The notes: generated from the sequence alone by a model not told the origin. Positions 8,196 through 17,772 are shown, counted from the first letter of the stretch. The stretch is 64,000 nucleotides of DNA from CAXBOO01 sp963977425 (GCA_963977425.1 CAXBOO010000005.1:62001-126000), one strand, 5' to 3'. A program made the numbers and translations.

Positions 8196-9389
8196 TTAAG
8201 CTTTAGCCACTTTTACACGAGCAGCACGCTTTTTAATGTTTGCTTGAATAACGTAATGGTCAATTAATGGAGCCATAACGTTCATAAATAAGATTGCCAA
8301 GAATACACCTTCTGGGTAGGCTGGGTTGAATACACGAATCATGATAGACAAAATACCAATCAAGAAACCGTAAATCCACTTACCAGTGTTGGTTTGTGCA
8401 GCTGTTACTGGGTCAGTAGCCATAAACACCAAACCAAAAGCAAAACCACCTAAACAAAGGTGATACAATGGTGACAATTGCATCAAAGTATTATCAGCAG
8501 GTGCAACAGCATTGAAAATCATTCCCATTGCCAAAGCTCCTAGCAATCCTGACAACATAATTCTCCATGAAGCTATACCAGTGAACAACAATAAAGCTGC
8601 TCCAATTAGAATTGCCAAAACAGATGTTTCACCAATACTACCAGGAATCATACCGAAGAATGCATCCATCAAGCTATACTTTGCTTCAAAACTTTCTAAA
8701 GGAACTTTAGAGGCTGCATCACCTAGAGCTGTTGCTCCAGAAAAACCGTCAATAACACCTGCAGGAGCACCTTCTGCACCACGAGGCACATTGATCCAAA
8801 CATCATCTCCAGACATTTTTGTTGGGTATGCAAAGAATAAGAATGCACGAGCAGTAAGTGCTACGTTAAGGATATTCATCCCTGTACCACCAAATACTTC
8901 TTTACCAATAACTACAGCGAAAGCCGTTGCTACAGCTACCATCCAAAGTGGCACATCAATAGGAACAATCAAAGGAATTAACATTCCTGAAACCAAGAAA
9001 CCTTCTTGGATAGCATGTCCTTTTACGATACAGAATATAAATTCTACACCCAATCCAACTCCATAAGAGATTACCAACAGTGGTAACACTCTAATAAAAC
9101 CGAAGAAAAACTTAGCCATCAAGTCAGCAGACTCTCCAGTTGCTAAGAAGTGTTGATGACCAACGTTCCACATACCAAATAACAAACATGGTATAAGAGC
9201 GATGATTACCATCATCATGGTACGTTTCAAATCGATAGCATCACGAATGTGAGCACCTTTTTTGGTAACGTGACCAGGTGTGAATAAAAATGTATCTAAA
9301 GAATCAAATACCGGCCAGTATTTGTGCAGTTTTCCACCTTCCTCAAAGTTAGGCTTAAACTTATTAATCATGTTTTCTAACGCTTTCAT
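8196..9389 (-). CDS. nqrB: Na+-translocating NADH:quinone reductase subunit B
   Basis: NqrB is the large membrane subunit that binds covalent FMN and riboflavin and forms the main Na+ path. The 397-residue sequence shows about ten hydrophobic helices, an amphipathic N-terminal region, and the flavinylation motif DGFSGATALG with Thr220 as acceptor. GKEVFGGTGMNILN and DPVTAAQTNTGKWIYG are other family signatures. It lies 19 nt downstream of nqrA. A 184-codon open frame on the opposite strand inside it is a shadow of the regular codon pattern and not a gene. Confidence 0.97.
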   Translation of the reverse strand: MKALENMINKFKPNFEEGGKLHKYWPVFDSLDTFLFTPGHVTKKGAHIRDAIDLKRTMMMVIIALIPCLLFGMWNVGHQHFLATGESADLMAKFFFGFIRVLPLLVISYGVGLGVEFIFCIVKGHAIQEGFLVSGMLIPLIVPIDVPLWMVAVATAFAVVIGKEVFGGTGMNILNVALTARAFLFFAYPTKMSGDDVWINVPRGAEGAPAGVIDGFSGATALGDAASKVPLESFEAKYSLMDAFFGMIPGSIGETSVLAILIGAALLLFTGIASWRIMLSGLLGALAMGMIFNAVAPADNTLMQLSPLYHLCLGGFAFGLVFMATDPVTAAQTNTGKWIYGFLIGILSIMIRVFNPAYPEGVFLAILFMNVMAPLIDHYVIQANIKKRAARVKVAKA

Positions 9390-9408
9390 GTAAATCTGCT
9401 TTGAGAAA

Positions 9409-10785
9409 TTAACCTAGTTCTGCTCTTAATGATTTTAGACCATCGGCCAAAATTACCTGAGCATCAATTTTTGATGTACAAACGAAATCACACAAAGCGA
9501 AATCTTCTGGCAACACTTCGTAAATACCCAACGCCTCTTGCGCTTCAATATCGTTAGCCATGATGGCTTTCAATAAATGAACAGGGTAAATATTGAATGG
9601 GAATACTTTCTCGTATTGGCCACTAACAACAAAAGAACGGTGTTCGCCATTTACGTTTGTGTCAATGTTGTATTGCTTGTTTCTTCCTAACAACCAAGTT
9701 GGGTAAGCTCTAGATGCACTAAAACGCTTAAAGCCTAGTGATAACCAACCTTCTGTAGCTACGAACTTAGGACTGTGCCCTTCTTCTAATGCAACAACTT
9801 GACTATCAAAATACCCAAGATTACCTTCTTTGGTTACTTGAGTTCCTGTTAAAGGACTTCCTGACACCAAACGGTATTCTTTATCATCGTGTACGTTACC
9901 GCTAACGATATCGTTAATCGGTGCGCCAATAATGGTTTTAATGTATTTTGGAGCTTTAACTCCTGGTCCAGCAACAGCAACATTTCTTGATGCATCAAAT
10001 TTACCTTCAGTAAATACACCACCAACAATTGCTAAATCGTAGGCACTCATTGTCCATACTGTTTCGCCTTTGTTGATTGGCTTTGTTGCATGAATTTGTA
10101 CACCAACATTTCCTACAGGGTGTTGTCCTTGGAAACTATTGAATTCTACGTGTTCAAGACCTCTCGATTTTTCGAAGATAGCACCGTGACCTGCTTTAGA
10201 AGACACACCAACATAAACTGTACCTTCAGTTAATTTGGCTAATGCTTCAAGTGCCGTTTTCACTAACTCTTCTTTTCCATGCAATGCAAAATCGAAATCT
10301 GCAGCTAATGGGTTAGAATCGAAACCAGTTACGAAAATATCGCGTGGCGCTACATCTGCGTTAACCGTTCCACCAAATGGACGTTCAACGAAGAATGCCA
10401 AAGCTCCAGATTCGCTTAACCTAGTCAATATCTCTTCTCGAGACATTTTACTTGGGGTTGCAGAACCAAAGTCTTTGTAACGTATTTCTTTGTCGGCTAA
10501 AATTTTAACCTCCAAAATTTTACGTTTTTCACCGCGGATGATTTCTGTAATCTCACCACTTACGGGTGAAGCTACTCCTGTTGTGGGCTTGTCTTTATCT
10601 ACGAATACTAAATCACCAGCCAGTACTTCATCGCCTACCTTCACCTGCATTTTAGGTGTTAGGTAAGTGAAATCAGATGGTTTGATGCTTACGTAATTCG
10701 GGCTACCTATTTGCGAATAAATCTTTTCAGACTCTCCTACTAGGTTGATATTCAAGCCTTTTTTGATTTTTATTACTCCTGACAT
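9409..10785 (-). CDS. nqrA: Na+-translocating NADH:quinone reductase subunit A
   Basis: NqrA is the peripheral cytoplasmic subunit and the first gene of the nqrABCDEF-apbE operon. The 458-residue product begins with IKIKKGLNINLVG and has the expected domain order, including GDEVLAGDLVFVDK with the lipoyl/barrel-like N-terminal domain, the FDSNPLAADFDF region and WTMSAYDLAIVGGVFTEG in the central Rossmann-like part. Function in quinone binding is inferred from the family. The gene starts 28 nt from a TAATTTTG -7 element on the minus strand, which is placed back to back with a plus-strand -7 for the T9SS plug gene. Confidence 0.96.
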   Translation of the reverse strand: MSGVIKIKKGLNINLVGESEKIYSQIGSPNYVSIKPSDFTYLTPKMQVKVGDEVLAGDLVFVDKDKPTTGVASPVSGEITEIIRGEKRKILEVKILADKEIRYKDFGSATPSKMSREEILTRLSESGALAFFVERPFGGTVNADVAPRDIFVTGFDSNPLAADFDFALHGKEELVKTALEALAKLTEGTVYVGVSSKAGHGAIFEKSRGLEHVEFNSFQGQHPVGNVGVQIHATKPINKGETVWTMSAYDLAIVGGVFTEGKFDASRNVAVAGPGVKAPKYIKTIIGAPINDIVSGNVHDDKEYRLVSGSPLTGTQVTKEGNLGYFDSQVVALEEGHSPKFVATEGWLSLGFKRFSASRAYPTWLLGRNKQYNIDTNVNGEHRSFVVSGQYEKVFPFNIYPVHLLKAIMANDIEAQEALGIYEVLPEDFALCDFVCTSKIDAQVILADGLKSLRAELG

Positions 10786-10812
10786 TATGTGCTATCGAGC
10801 GTTTAAGGACGA

Positions 10813-10828
10813 CAAAATTATAAATTTG
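10813..10828. promoter_or_regulatory. Back-to-back -7 promoter elements between nqrA and the T9SS plug gene
   Basis: Minus strand positions 10820-10813 read TAATTTTG and plus strand positions 10821-10828 read TAAATTTG. Both match the Bacteroidota -7 consensus TAnnTTTG and they abut exactly, forming an imperfect palindrome. A TTG that could serve as -33 for nqrA lies 22 nt upstream of its -7 (10845-10843, minus). No clear -33 is seen for the plus-strand promoter. Start sites themselves are inferred. Confidence 0.5.
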
Positions 10829-10882
10829 TTTCTTTTAACACTCAAGGCAGTATTATTAGTTGCAAATTAGACCCAAGAAGTT

Positions 10883-12145
10883 TTGAACACTATTAAATTC
10901 CTGAACACACTTTTCGTCGTACTAGGCTGCCTTGTTGGCACATCAAATCTATTATTAGGTCAATATTCTAGTGCCTTTATTTGTAGTGATTCTAAAGTAC
11001 GAAGCATAGAATTACGAACCAACCAACAATCGGCAAATCCGATCATGAATTTGGCTGGTCAAACAGAATTTTTGGAATTGCACTTCGATATATTGGAAAG
11101 CAACCCGCGAGATTTGACTTACACATTGGTGCTTTGCAATCAAGATTGGAGCATCAACCAAAATTTAAACCCCTCACAATATTTAAGTGGATTTACGATT
11201 TCGAATAACATCGATTACGATTTCTCTATCAACACTAAGGTTAACTACATCCACTACTTTATCCGTTTTCCTGAAGAATCTGTTTACCCTACTCTATCGG
11301 GCAATTATTTATTGCAAGTAAAAGAAAACGACACCTTATTATTTCAGTATCCTTTATTGGTAACTGAACAAAGCATTCCTATTTCAGGTTCTTTAGGGCT
11401 AACTAATGCTTTAGACAATAGGCAAACCGATCATCAGATTCAATTCACCGTTAATTTAGGAAACGACTTCCCTCCAACTGCTTCTCAAGAAATATCTGCT
11501 ACTATTTTTCAAAATTTCTCGAAATACGACGTGGTAGAAAATTTAAAACCCGACAATTTCAATAACACACAATTAAACTTTGGGTTTTATGGCAACAACA
11601 GCCTACCAGCCCTTAATGAATATCGTGCTTTTGACAATGTAGATTTATACAACAGAAGCATTCGTATTTACCAACAAAACACCAACGCCGACACCGTTCG
11701 CATTACATTATATCTAGACAAACCTTTAGTTCGAAACAGTTATCTTACGTTACGCGATTTGAATGGCGACTTTGTTATAGGCAACCGTCAGGGCATTTCT
11801 CCTGATACTGATGCTGATTATTGCTACGTTCGATTTACTTACGACAGTCCGTTTTTAGCTGGTCAAGCCTTGGTACTAAATGGAAAAGCATTTGATTTCC
11901 AAAACTATTCCTTACAATATTTGCCTAGTGAGGGTTTGTATTATAGAGATGTTCTCCTAAAACAAGGGTTTTATAATTACCGTTACACATCTATTACTTC
12001 GAGCGGAAGCAATACCCAAAAGCACGAAGGAAGTTATTTACAAACAGAAAACGAATACAACATCGTAATCTATAGAAGAGCATTTGGCCGACAATACGAT
12101 CAAATCCTCGGAATTATTAATTTAAATAGCGCAAATAAATTTTGA
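10883..12145 (+). CDS. Type IX secretion system plug protein (DUF5103 family)
   Basis: The 420-residue protein starts at a TTG followed by a signal peptide ending near LLLGQYSS. It matches the DUF5103 family, whose members include the Plug protein that closes the SprA/Sov outer-membrane translocon of the T9SS after a substrate-PorV complex has left. Visible hallmarks are SDSKVRSIELR at the mature N-terminus, CNQDWSINQNLNPSQYLSGF in the first beta domain, and the terminal block with YNYRYTS and HEGSYLQTENEYNIVIYRR. Two secreted proteins in this window carry T9SS sorting domains, so the system is present in the organism. Divergent from nqrA. Confidence 0.85.
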   Translation: MNTIKFLNTLFVVLGCLVGTSNLLLGQYSSAFICSDSKVRSIELRTNQQSANPIMNLAGQTEFLELHFDILESNPRDLTYTLVLCNQDWSINQNLNPSQYLSGFTISNNIDYDFSINTKVNYIHYFIRFPEESVYPTLSGNYLLQVKENDTLLFQYPLLVTEQSIPISGSLGLTNALDNRQTDHQIQFTVNLGNDFPPTASQEISATIFQNFSKYDVVENLKPDNFNNTQLNFGFYGNNSLPALNEYRAFDNVDLYNRSIRIYQQNTNADTVRITLYLDKPLVRNSYLTLRDLNGDFVIGNRQGISPDTDADYCYVRFTYDSPFLAGQALVLNGKAFDFQNYSLQYLPSEGLYYRDVLLKQGFYNYRYTSITSSGSNTQKHEGSYLQTENEYNIVIYRRAFGRQYDQILGIINLNSANKF

Positions 12146-12187
12146 TTCCTCATACATTTTCCTAATTTGCATACTACGCCTTGGAAC

Positions 12188-12574
12188 ATGATTACGAGCA
12201 TTTCAAACGATATTGAAATTCAGGTAGAGTGTACTTATCTCGAGAAGCACTCGCGTCCTAGCCGCAACTTCCATTTTTTTGGATACAAGATTCATATTGT
12301 CAATCGCAACAAGTTTCCCGTCAGATTATTGAGCCGTTTTTGGAGCATTACCGATGCTGGATTCGAATACCGCGAAGTAGACGGACCAGGAGTAGTTGGT
12401 CAACAACCCATCCTTCAACCTTTCGAATCGTTTACCTACACTAGCGGTTGTGATTTCAAAGGCTTCATAGGAAAGATGGAAGGACACTATATTTTCCGCA
12501 ACTTAGATACTCAAGAAAGCTTCAATGCGAAAATTCCTGAGTTTATTTGCCAAGCAAATTATACACTTAATTAA
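12188..12574 (+). CDS. apaG: ApaG family protein (Co2+/Mg2+ efflux protein ApaG)
   Basis: ApaG is a small cytosolic protein with a fibronectin III-like beta sandwich; its biochemical role is not settled (linked to Mg2+/Co2+ efflux and to diadenosine tetraphosphate genes in enterobacteria). The ATG at 12188 gives 128 residues starting MITSISNDIEIQVE, which matches the family start; the TTG at 12167 would add seven residues. Family motifs seen are FGYKIHIVNRN, LLSRFWSITDA, GVVGQQPILQPFESFTYTSG and GKMEGHYIF. It is 43 nt downstream of the plug gene and 9 nt upstream of pruA. Confidence 0.93.
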   Translation: MITSISNDIEIQVECTYLEKHSRPSRNFHFFGYKIHIVNRNKFPVRLLSRFWSITDAGFEYREVDGPGVVGQQPILQPFESFTYTSGCDFKGFIGKMEGHYIFRNLDTQESFNAKIPEFICQANYTLN

Positions 12575-12583
12575 ACATATAAT

Positions 12584-14206
12584 ATGAGCAACGCTTATTT
12601 CGTACCGCCTACAGCGACCAACGAACCTATTTACAGTTACGCACCTGGAACTCCAGAGCGTGAAGAATTAAAAAGAACCATTACAGAATTAAAATCGGAA
12701 GTAAAAAACTTACCGATGTACATCAATGGCAAAGCTGTAGAAACCAACGACGTTAGAGAAGCTACTTGTCCTTACGACCACAAACATGTAATTGGCAAAT
12801 ACCACTACGGAGACAAAAGCCATGTTACAGCAGCAATTGACGCTGCCCTTGAGGCAAGAAAAAAATGGAGTCAAATGCCATGGGAACACCGTGCAAGCAT
12901 CTTTTTAAGAGCGGCTGATTTGATTTCAAACAAATACCGTTACAAAATCAACGCTGGTACGATGCTTACGCAAAGTAAAAATGCTTTCCAGTCTGAGATC
13001 GATGCGGTTTGTGAATTTGCAGATTTCATTCGCTTCAATGTTCAGTTTATGACTCAGATTTATGCTGAGCAACCTGAATCGTCTGAAGGAATGTGGAACA
13101 GATTAGAGTACCGTCCGTTAGAAGGATTTGTATTTGCTATCACTCCATTCAACTTTACTGCAATTGCTGGTAATTTACCATTAGCTCCAGTACTTATGGG
13201 TAACGTTTGTGTATGGAAAGCAGCTGATTCTCAATTATATTCTGCAAATCAAGTTATGGAGCTTTTCATGGAAGCTGGAGTACCTGCAGGTGTAATAAAC
13301 CTTATTCATGTTGATGGACCAGTTGCTGGTGATGTTGTATTCAATCACCCAGATTTTTCTGGATTGCACTTTACAGGATCTACAGGTGTTTTCAAGCACC
13401 TTTGGAAAACCATTGGTACCAATATTGACAAATACAAAACCTACCCACGAATTGTAGGGGAAACTGGTGGTAAAGACTTTATTGTTGCGCACAAATCAGC
13501 TAAGCCAAAAGCCGTTGCAACAGCTATGAGCCGTGGAGCTTTCGAATTCCAAGGTCAAAAATGTTCTGCTGCAAGTAGAGCTTATGTTTCTGCTAGTATT
13601 TGGCCAGAAGTAAAAGAAGAATTACTAAAACAAGTATCAAGCTTTAAAGTAGGTACTCCTGAAGACTTCAGCAATTTTGTAAACGCTGTTATCGATCGCC
13701 CTGCATTCAATAAAATCAAAGCATTTATTGATGAGGTAAAAAAGACTGACGCAGAAATATTGATTGGTGGAAATTGTGATGATAGTGTTGGTTATTTCAT
13801 TGAGCCAACCGTTATTCTAACCAAAGACCCTAAATACCGTACCATGTGCGAAGAAATCTTCGGCCCTGTACTTACAGTATTTGTTTTTGAAGACGACGCT
13901 TACGAAGAAACTTTAGAGTTGGTAGATAGCACATCTGACTATGCTCTTACAGGCTGTATACTTGCTGAAGATAGATACGTAATTGTTGATAGCATGAAAA
14001 AACTTGAAAACGCTGCAGGTAACTTCTACATCAACGACAAACCAACTGGAGCAGTAGTAGGACAACAGCCTTTTGGTGGAGCTAGAGGTAGTGGCACCAA
14101 TGACAAAGCTGGATCTTACCTTAACTTACTACGTTGGGTTTCTCCAAGAACTATCAAAGAAACATTGGTTTCTCCAGAGCATTACGCTTACCCATTTATG
14201 GGATAA
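12584..14206 (+). CDS. pruA: L-glutamate gamma-semialdehyde (1-pyrroline-5-carboxylate) dehydrogenase
   Basis: This aldehyde dehydrogenase oxidises glutamate-gamma-semialdehyde to glutamate with NAD+, the second step of proline degradation. The 540-residue sequence has ITPFNFTAIAGNLPLAPVLMGN for substrate and cofactor binding, FTGSTGVF, IVGETGGKDF with the general-base Glu, and FEFQGQKCSAASRAYVS with the catalytic Cys. The C-terminal NFYINDKPTGAVVGQQPFGG block is typical of the mitochondrial-type ALDH4 family. No proline dehydrogenase is adjacent, so putA is not fused and lies elsewhere. A bidirectional terminator follows at 14226. Confidence 0.96.
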   Translation: MSNAYFVPPTATNEPIYSYAPGTPEREELKRTITELKSEVKNLPMYINGKAVETNDVREATCPYDHKHVIGKYHYGDKSHVTAAIDAALEARKKWSQMPWEHRASIFLRAADLISNKYRYKINAGTMLTQSKNAFQSEIDAVCEFADFIRFNVQFMTQIYAEQPESSEGMWNRLEYRPLEGFVFAITPFNFTAIAGNLPLAPVLMGNVCVWKAADSQLYSANQVMELFMEAGVPAGVINLIHVDGPVAGDVVFNHPDFSGLHFTGSTGVFKHLWKTIGTNIDKYKTYPRIVGETGGKDFIVAHKSAKPKAVATAMSRGAFEFQGQKCSAASRAYVSASIWPEVKEELLKQVSSFKVGTPEDFSNFVNAVIDRPAFNKIKAFIDEVKKTDAEILIGGNCDDSVGYFIEPTVILTKDPKYRTMCEEIFGPVLTVFVFEDDAYEETLELVDSTSDYALTGCILAEDRYVIVDSMKKLENAAGNFYINDKPTGAVVGQQPFGGARGSGTNDKAGSYLNLLRWVSPRTIKETLVSPEHYAYPFMG

Positions 14207-14225
14207 TGAAAACAACATAATGTCT

Positions 14226-14257
14226 AAAAAGGGAGGCTCAATAGCTTCCCTTTTTTT
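14226..14257. terminator. Bidirectional intrinsic terminator between pruA and the histidine kinase gene
   Basis: A-rich tract and GGGAGGC (14231-14237), 6-nt loop, GCTTCCC (14244-14250) and seven T form a stem with one G-T pair. On the minus strand the same stem is followed by five T, so it can end both convergent transcripts. Confidence 0.85.
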
Positions 14258-14262
14258 ATGCC

Positions 14263-16242
14263 TTAATCTTCTATAACAAAATTGATTTCAACAACAGCTC
14301 CACCATCATTGTATCTTTTGGTTTCGCCAGACAATTGGCTAATGAGCAAATCAACAATCTGCTTACCAAAACCTTGTTCATCTCCTTGTTTTTCTATGGT
14401 AGATTCGGGAAATCCTTTACCTGAATCGCGGTAAATAAACAAACCTTCATTGTCGCCAGATTGCGAAAGTGAAATAGTTATTTCACCGTCTCTTTCGGTC
14501 GTAAATCCATATTTAAATGTATTAGCAAACAGCTCGTTCAGAACAATCCCCAATTGAATTACCTTATCAAAAGGCAAGGTGAAACTTTGAACATCAACAT
14601 TCAACTTAAACTGCCCTTGGTTTTGCGGGGAAAAAACACGGAATATTTGAAAAGCCACATCATCAAAAAACTCTTTCGCATTGATGGATTTATAATTTGT
14701 ACCTGATGGTTTGTACAGTTTTTCATGTATTTCAGAAATGCTCCGAATGCGTTGTTCTAACTTATCCAATAAATCTTCCGGATTTAACGATTCATCTAAT
14801 TTCCGTTCTATTCTAATGATGGAAACTATCATTTGCATGTTGTTTTTCACCCTATGATGAATTTCACGCAACAAGATGGTTTTCTCCTTGTTTTTATCTT
14901 CCAACAAAGCATTCGATTTCTTCAGCTGATAGTTGGCATTGCTTAATTCATTGGTCGCAATATCAATTTTGTTTTGAAGTATCGCTAAGTATTTTTCTTT
15001 CTCCTTCTTTTTTACATAAAAATACATCCCTATTAGGGTAATTACAGTCAAAAGACTCAAACCCAAACGCATCAAAACTTTACCCTGGTTCAATGATTTC
15101 TGATTGGCTTTTAATTTAATTTCTAATTCATCCAGCTCTTTTCTTTTTTTAGCAATATCAAACATGGCAAAGCCCCTCTGAAACTGCTTATCTATTTCCT
15201 CTTTATGCAAACTGTCTTGCAGCGCATTAAGAATTTTCAGTGTTTCGTAAGCCTTTTTATTTTCATTTAATTGAGTGTATGTTTTATGCAAATGCCCCAA
15301 TAGATGGGTTTTATTCATACCATTTAAGCCTTCTTTTTCTATTAGCTCAACTACTTCATTCAGTTCGCTCAAAGCCTCTTGTGGTTTGTTTAATTTTCTC
15401 AACAAATGAGAATACTCTAGTTTGTAAGTAATGAAGTTTTTAGGCACATTTAGCACCTCAGTGAAATTGGATACATGCTGAAAAATACCAGCAGCTTCGT
15501 CGTAGTCACCTAAATTGGTTGCACATTCTGCCGCACCCAACATGGCCCTAAAATACCTTGCTCTTGAATGCTCTTCAACATACTTAGCCGATAACATGTA
15601 GTGACTAAACCCCTCTTTATAATCGCCTTGATAATAGTAAGCATACCCCAAGTTGTTGTAGGCTGTTGAAATACGAACGCTGTCTTTCTTGCTAGATTTT
15701 TTTTCCAATCGAATGGCTAAACCATCTTTAAGATAATCAAAGGCATATCCAGGTTTTCCCATTTGAACCAAAAGCCCACCCAAACTCATGGCTGCCGAAC
15801 TCATTAAATCTTTATCGCCTATAGCTCTAGATCTTATATAAACACCATTGTAATAATTAGCCGCTTCAGAAATAGCGTTTATGGCATCGTAATACCAAGC
15901 TTTAGTCAAGTTCAACTTTAACATTTGAATATCGTTGGCCATGTCCACCAGTTCCTCAGCTCTAATAATGTCTGACAATGCTGAGTCTGCTTTAAAATAG
16001 GTGCTATATAAGTCCCCACGGATGAGCAAAGCATCTTGCATCCCAATCGAATCTTCGTTTTCTTCAGCCTCTTTGATGGCTTTATTGACCAATATCAAAG
16101 CCGAATCACTACCTTGGTTGAGATGATGCAAAACTTGTGCGCGATAGTCTGGCCAACTCTTCACCACAATTTGGGCAGTAAGTTGAGTTGCGAACAACAT
16201 GCATGATAATAATGAGACAATAAGTACTGAGCTAACACGCAT
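14263..16242 (-). CDS. TPR-containing sensor histidine kinase (HisKA_2 type)
   Basis: The ATG at 16242 gives a 659-residue protein with a signal peptide (MRVSSVLIVSLLSCMLFATQLTAQ); the open frame extends 50 codons further but would overlap the divergent ftsB-like gene. About 330 residues of tetratricopeptide-like helical repeats (for example STAYNNLGYAYYYQGDYKEG) make a periplasmic sensor. A membrane helix near residue 400, a coiled coil, and a kinase domain follow. The dimerisation box LREIHHRVKNNMQMIVS (phospho-acceptor His near residue 462) is the HisKA_2/HWE-like type, and LNELFANTFKYGF and GKGFPE are N and G boxes. No response regulator is adjacent. Ligand unknown. Confidence 0.9.
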   Translation of the reverse strand: MRVSSVLIVSLLSCMLFATQLTAQIVVKSWPDYRAQVLHHLNQGSDSALILVNKAIKEAEENEDSIGMQDALLIRGDLYSTYFKADSALSDIIRAEELVDMANDIQMLKLNLTKAWYYDAINAISEAANYYNGVYIRSRAIGDKDLMSSAAMSLGGLLVQMGKPGYAFDYLKDGLAIRLEKKSSKKDSVRISTAYNNLGYAYYYQGDYKEGFSHYMLSAKYVEEHSRARYFRAMLGAAECATNLGDYDEAAGIFQHVSNFTEVLNVPKNFITYKLEYSHLLRKLNKPQEALSELNEVVELIEKEGLNGMNKTHLLGHLHKTYTQLNENKKAYETLKILNALQDSLHKEEIDKQFQRGFAMFDIAKKRKELDELEIKLKANQKSLNQGKVLMRLGLSLLTVITLIGMYFYVKKKEKEKYLAILQNKIDIATNELSNANYQLKKSNALLEDKNKEKTILLREIHHRVKNNMQMIVSIIRIERKLDESLNPEDLLDKLEQRIRSISEIHEKLYKPSGTNYKSINAKEFFDDVAFQIFRVFSPQNQGQFKLNVDVQSFTLPFDKVIQLGIVLNELFANTFKYGFTTERDGEITISLSQSGDNEGLFIYRDSGKGFPESTIEKQGDEQGFGKQIVDLLISQLSGETKRYNDGGAVVEINFVIED

Positions 16243-16306
16243 GATTTGAAAAGTTTGTTCTACAAAAATGTTTAAAAAATAATAAGTCTGTATTTTTACC
16301 AAAGAA

Positions 16307-16618
16307 ATGATCAGCCGATTAAAAGCATATTTTGAAAAAGCCCCACAATGGCTTAAAAACAAATACAGTATAACGCTGATAATTGCTTTCATTTACCTTC
16401 TTTTTTTTGAAACCAAACCCTTATACTCTGTCATAAATTGGCGCATAGACCTCATTCAACTTAAAAAAGAACAACAGTTCTACAAGAATGAGATAGAAAG
16501 AGTAGAAGAAGAATTAAACGACCTTAAAGGCAATCCTGAATCGTTGGAAAAATTTGCCCGTGAAAAATATTTCATGAAAAAACCCAACGAAGAAATCTTC
16601 TTGATTGTAGAAGAATAA
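16307..16618 (+). CDS. FtsB/DivIC family septum formation protein
   Basis: This 103-residue bitopic protein has a basic cytoplasmic N-terminus, one membrane helix (residues about 22-41) and a periplasmic coiled coil (IDLIQLKKEQQFYKNEIERV) followed by LEKFAREKYFMKKPNEEIF. That last motif is characteristic of the FtsB/DivIC family, which joins FtsL and FtsQ/DivIB in the divisome. It is the first gene of a probable operon with the methylmalonyl-CoA mutase genes, 5 nt before mutA, although no functional connection is obvious. It is divergent from the kinase gene with 64 nt between starts. Confidence 0.88.
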   Translation: MISRLKAYFEKAPQWLKNKYSITLIIAFIYLLFFETKPLYSVINWRIDLIQLKKEQQFYKNEIERVEEELNDLKGNPESLEKFAREKYFMKKPNEEIFLIVEE

Positions 16619-16623
16619 TTTAT

Positions 16624-17772
16624 ATGACTTCATATTCCACAAAAGACTACAGTGCTTGGAAAGACCAAATCACTAAAGAATTAAGAGGCACTAAAAGTTT
16701 CGAAGAATTTTTGAATCTTGATTTTTTAGGTCAAAAATTACAGCGTTACTACACTTTAGAAGAACATGCTTCTTTAGGAGATTTTCCAAAGAAATTATCT
16801 GTAACAGCTCAAAACGCTAAAGCCGACATTTTCACAAATTATCTATGGCTAACACCAAAAACTGAAGCTATAAAACACTTTAGCGATGGAAGCTACAATG
16901 GTCTTTACATAGAAAAGGCATCCGATATTTCCAATTTAGACAGCAACATCGATTTGGGTTTCGTAAAAACCATGGTCGCTTCTGGTGCATTGACAAATGT
17001 TGACCAAGATAAAATGAGCCCTAAAGGCGATTATCCTTTAACCTTAGTGTCTAATTATACGCACAACACAGAAACAACTTTTTCTGAGTGCGGAATTTTT
17101 GAGGGATACGAAGCTTCTGTTAAAGGAGCCTACATCGACACGGAGTTAGCACTTGCCATTCAGCATGGTATTGAAGCTGTAAGAAAAGGCTGCAAGAAAA
17201 TAAATATAGTGCTTGGGTTTGGTCCTGATGATTGGTTTCATTTAAACATCAAACTACGTGTTTTGCCTTACCTCTGGCAATCGGCTTTGGCCGAGCACAA
17301 TTTAAGTTGTGACACCTTCTCATTTACCCTTAAAGCCATTCCTTCAGCATTTCCTAAACAAGATGAATACAATCATCTATTAAGACAATGCATGGTTGCT
17401 TTTGCAGCTATTAGCCACGGTGCTGACGGTGTTGTTTTCTCTCCATACACTGATTCGCATTTGGGTGAGCATGCCACTGGGCGTGTTGCCACAATTATAG
17501 CTAATGAGTGCTTTGTAAACATCAAAGAAGATCATTATGAAGGAAACTATCTTCTCGATTTTGGATCTAAAATATTAGCCGATGCCGTTTGGAATAAACT
17601 ATTGGCATTAGGCAATAACGATGCCTTATTGACACAAAACTGGATAGAAAACGACAAATCTAAATGGCTTTCTGATGACAGAAAATTCATTGGTTTGAAT
17701 GCCTATTTAGCTGAAGACAACACTAACATCACACCTTCTTTTAATTCAGAAGGGCAAAAAACTTTTTCATAA
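16624..17772 (+). CDS. mutA: Methylmalonyl-CoA mutase small (beta) subunit, short form
   Basis: The small subunit of the heterodimeric mutase is a catalytically silent relative of the large one. This 382-residue protein covers only the TIM-barrel part, with motifs such as YTLEEHASLGDFP, INIVLGFGPDDWFHL and FAAISHGADGVVFSPYTD; the degenerate C-terminal B12-binding domain that gives other small subunits about 600 residues is absent. No frameshift is visible at its end: the stop overlaps the mutB start (TAATG). The enzyme interconverts methylmalonyl-CoA and succinyl-CoA with adenosylcobalamin in propionate and branched-chain amino-acid metabolism. Confidence 0.9.
   Translation: MTSYSTKDYSAWKDQITKELRGTKSFEEFLNLDFLGQKLQRYYTLEEHASLGDFPKKLSVTAQNAKADIFTNYLWLTPKTEAIKHFSDGSYNGLYIEKASDISNLDSNIDLGFVKTMVASGALTNVDQDKMSPKGDYPLTLVSNYTHNTETTFSECGIFEGYEASVKGAYIDTELALAIQHGIEAVRKGCKKINIVLGFGPDDWFHLNIKLRVLPYLWQSALAEHNLSCDTFSFTLKAIPSAFPKQDEYNHLLRQCMVAFAAISHGADGVVFSPYTDSHLGEHATGRVATIIANECFVNIKEDHYEGNYLLDFGSKILADAVWNKLLALGNNDALLTQNWIENDKSKWLSDDRKFIGLNAYLAEDNTNITPSFNSEGQKTFS

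Noticed and set aside
8512..9066. 184-codon open frame on the plus strand inside nqrB, rich in Pro, Ser, Ala and Ile
   Set aside because: It is fully antisense to a conserved membrane subunit; its composition is the mirror of the regular codon use of nqrB and it has no recognisable domain.
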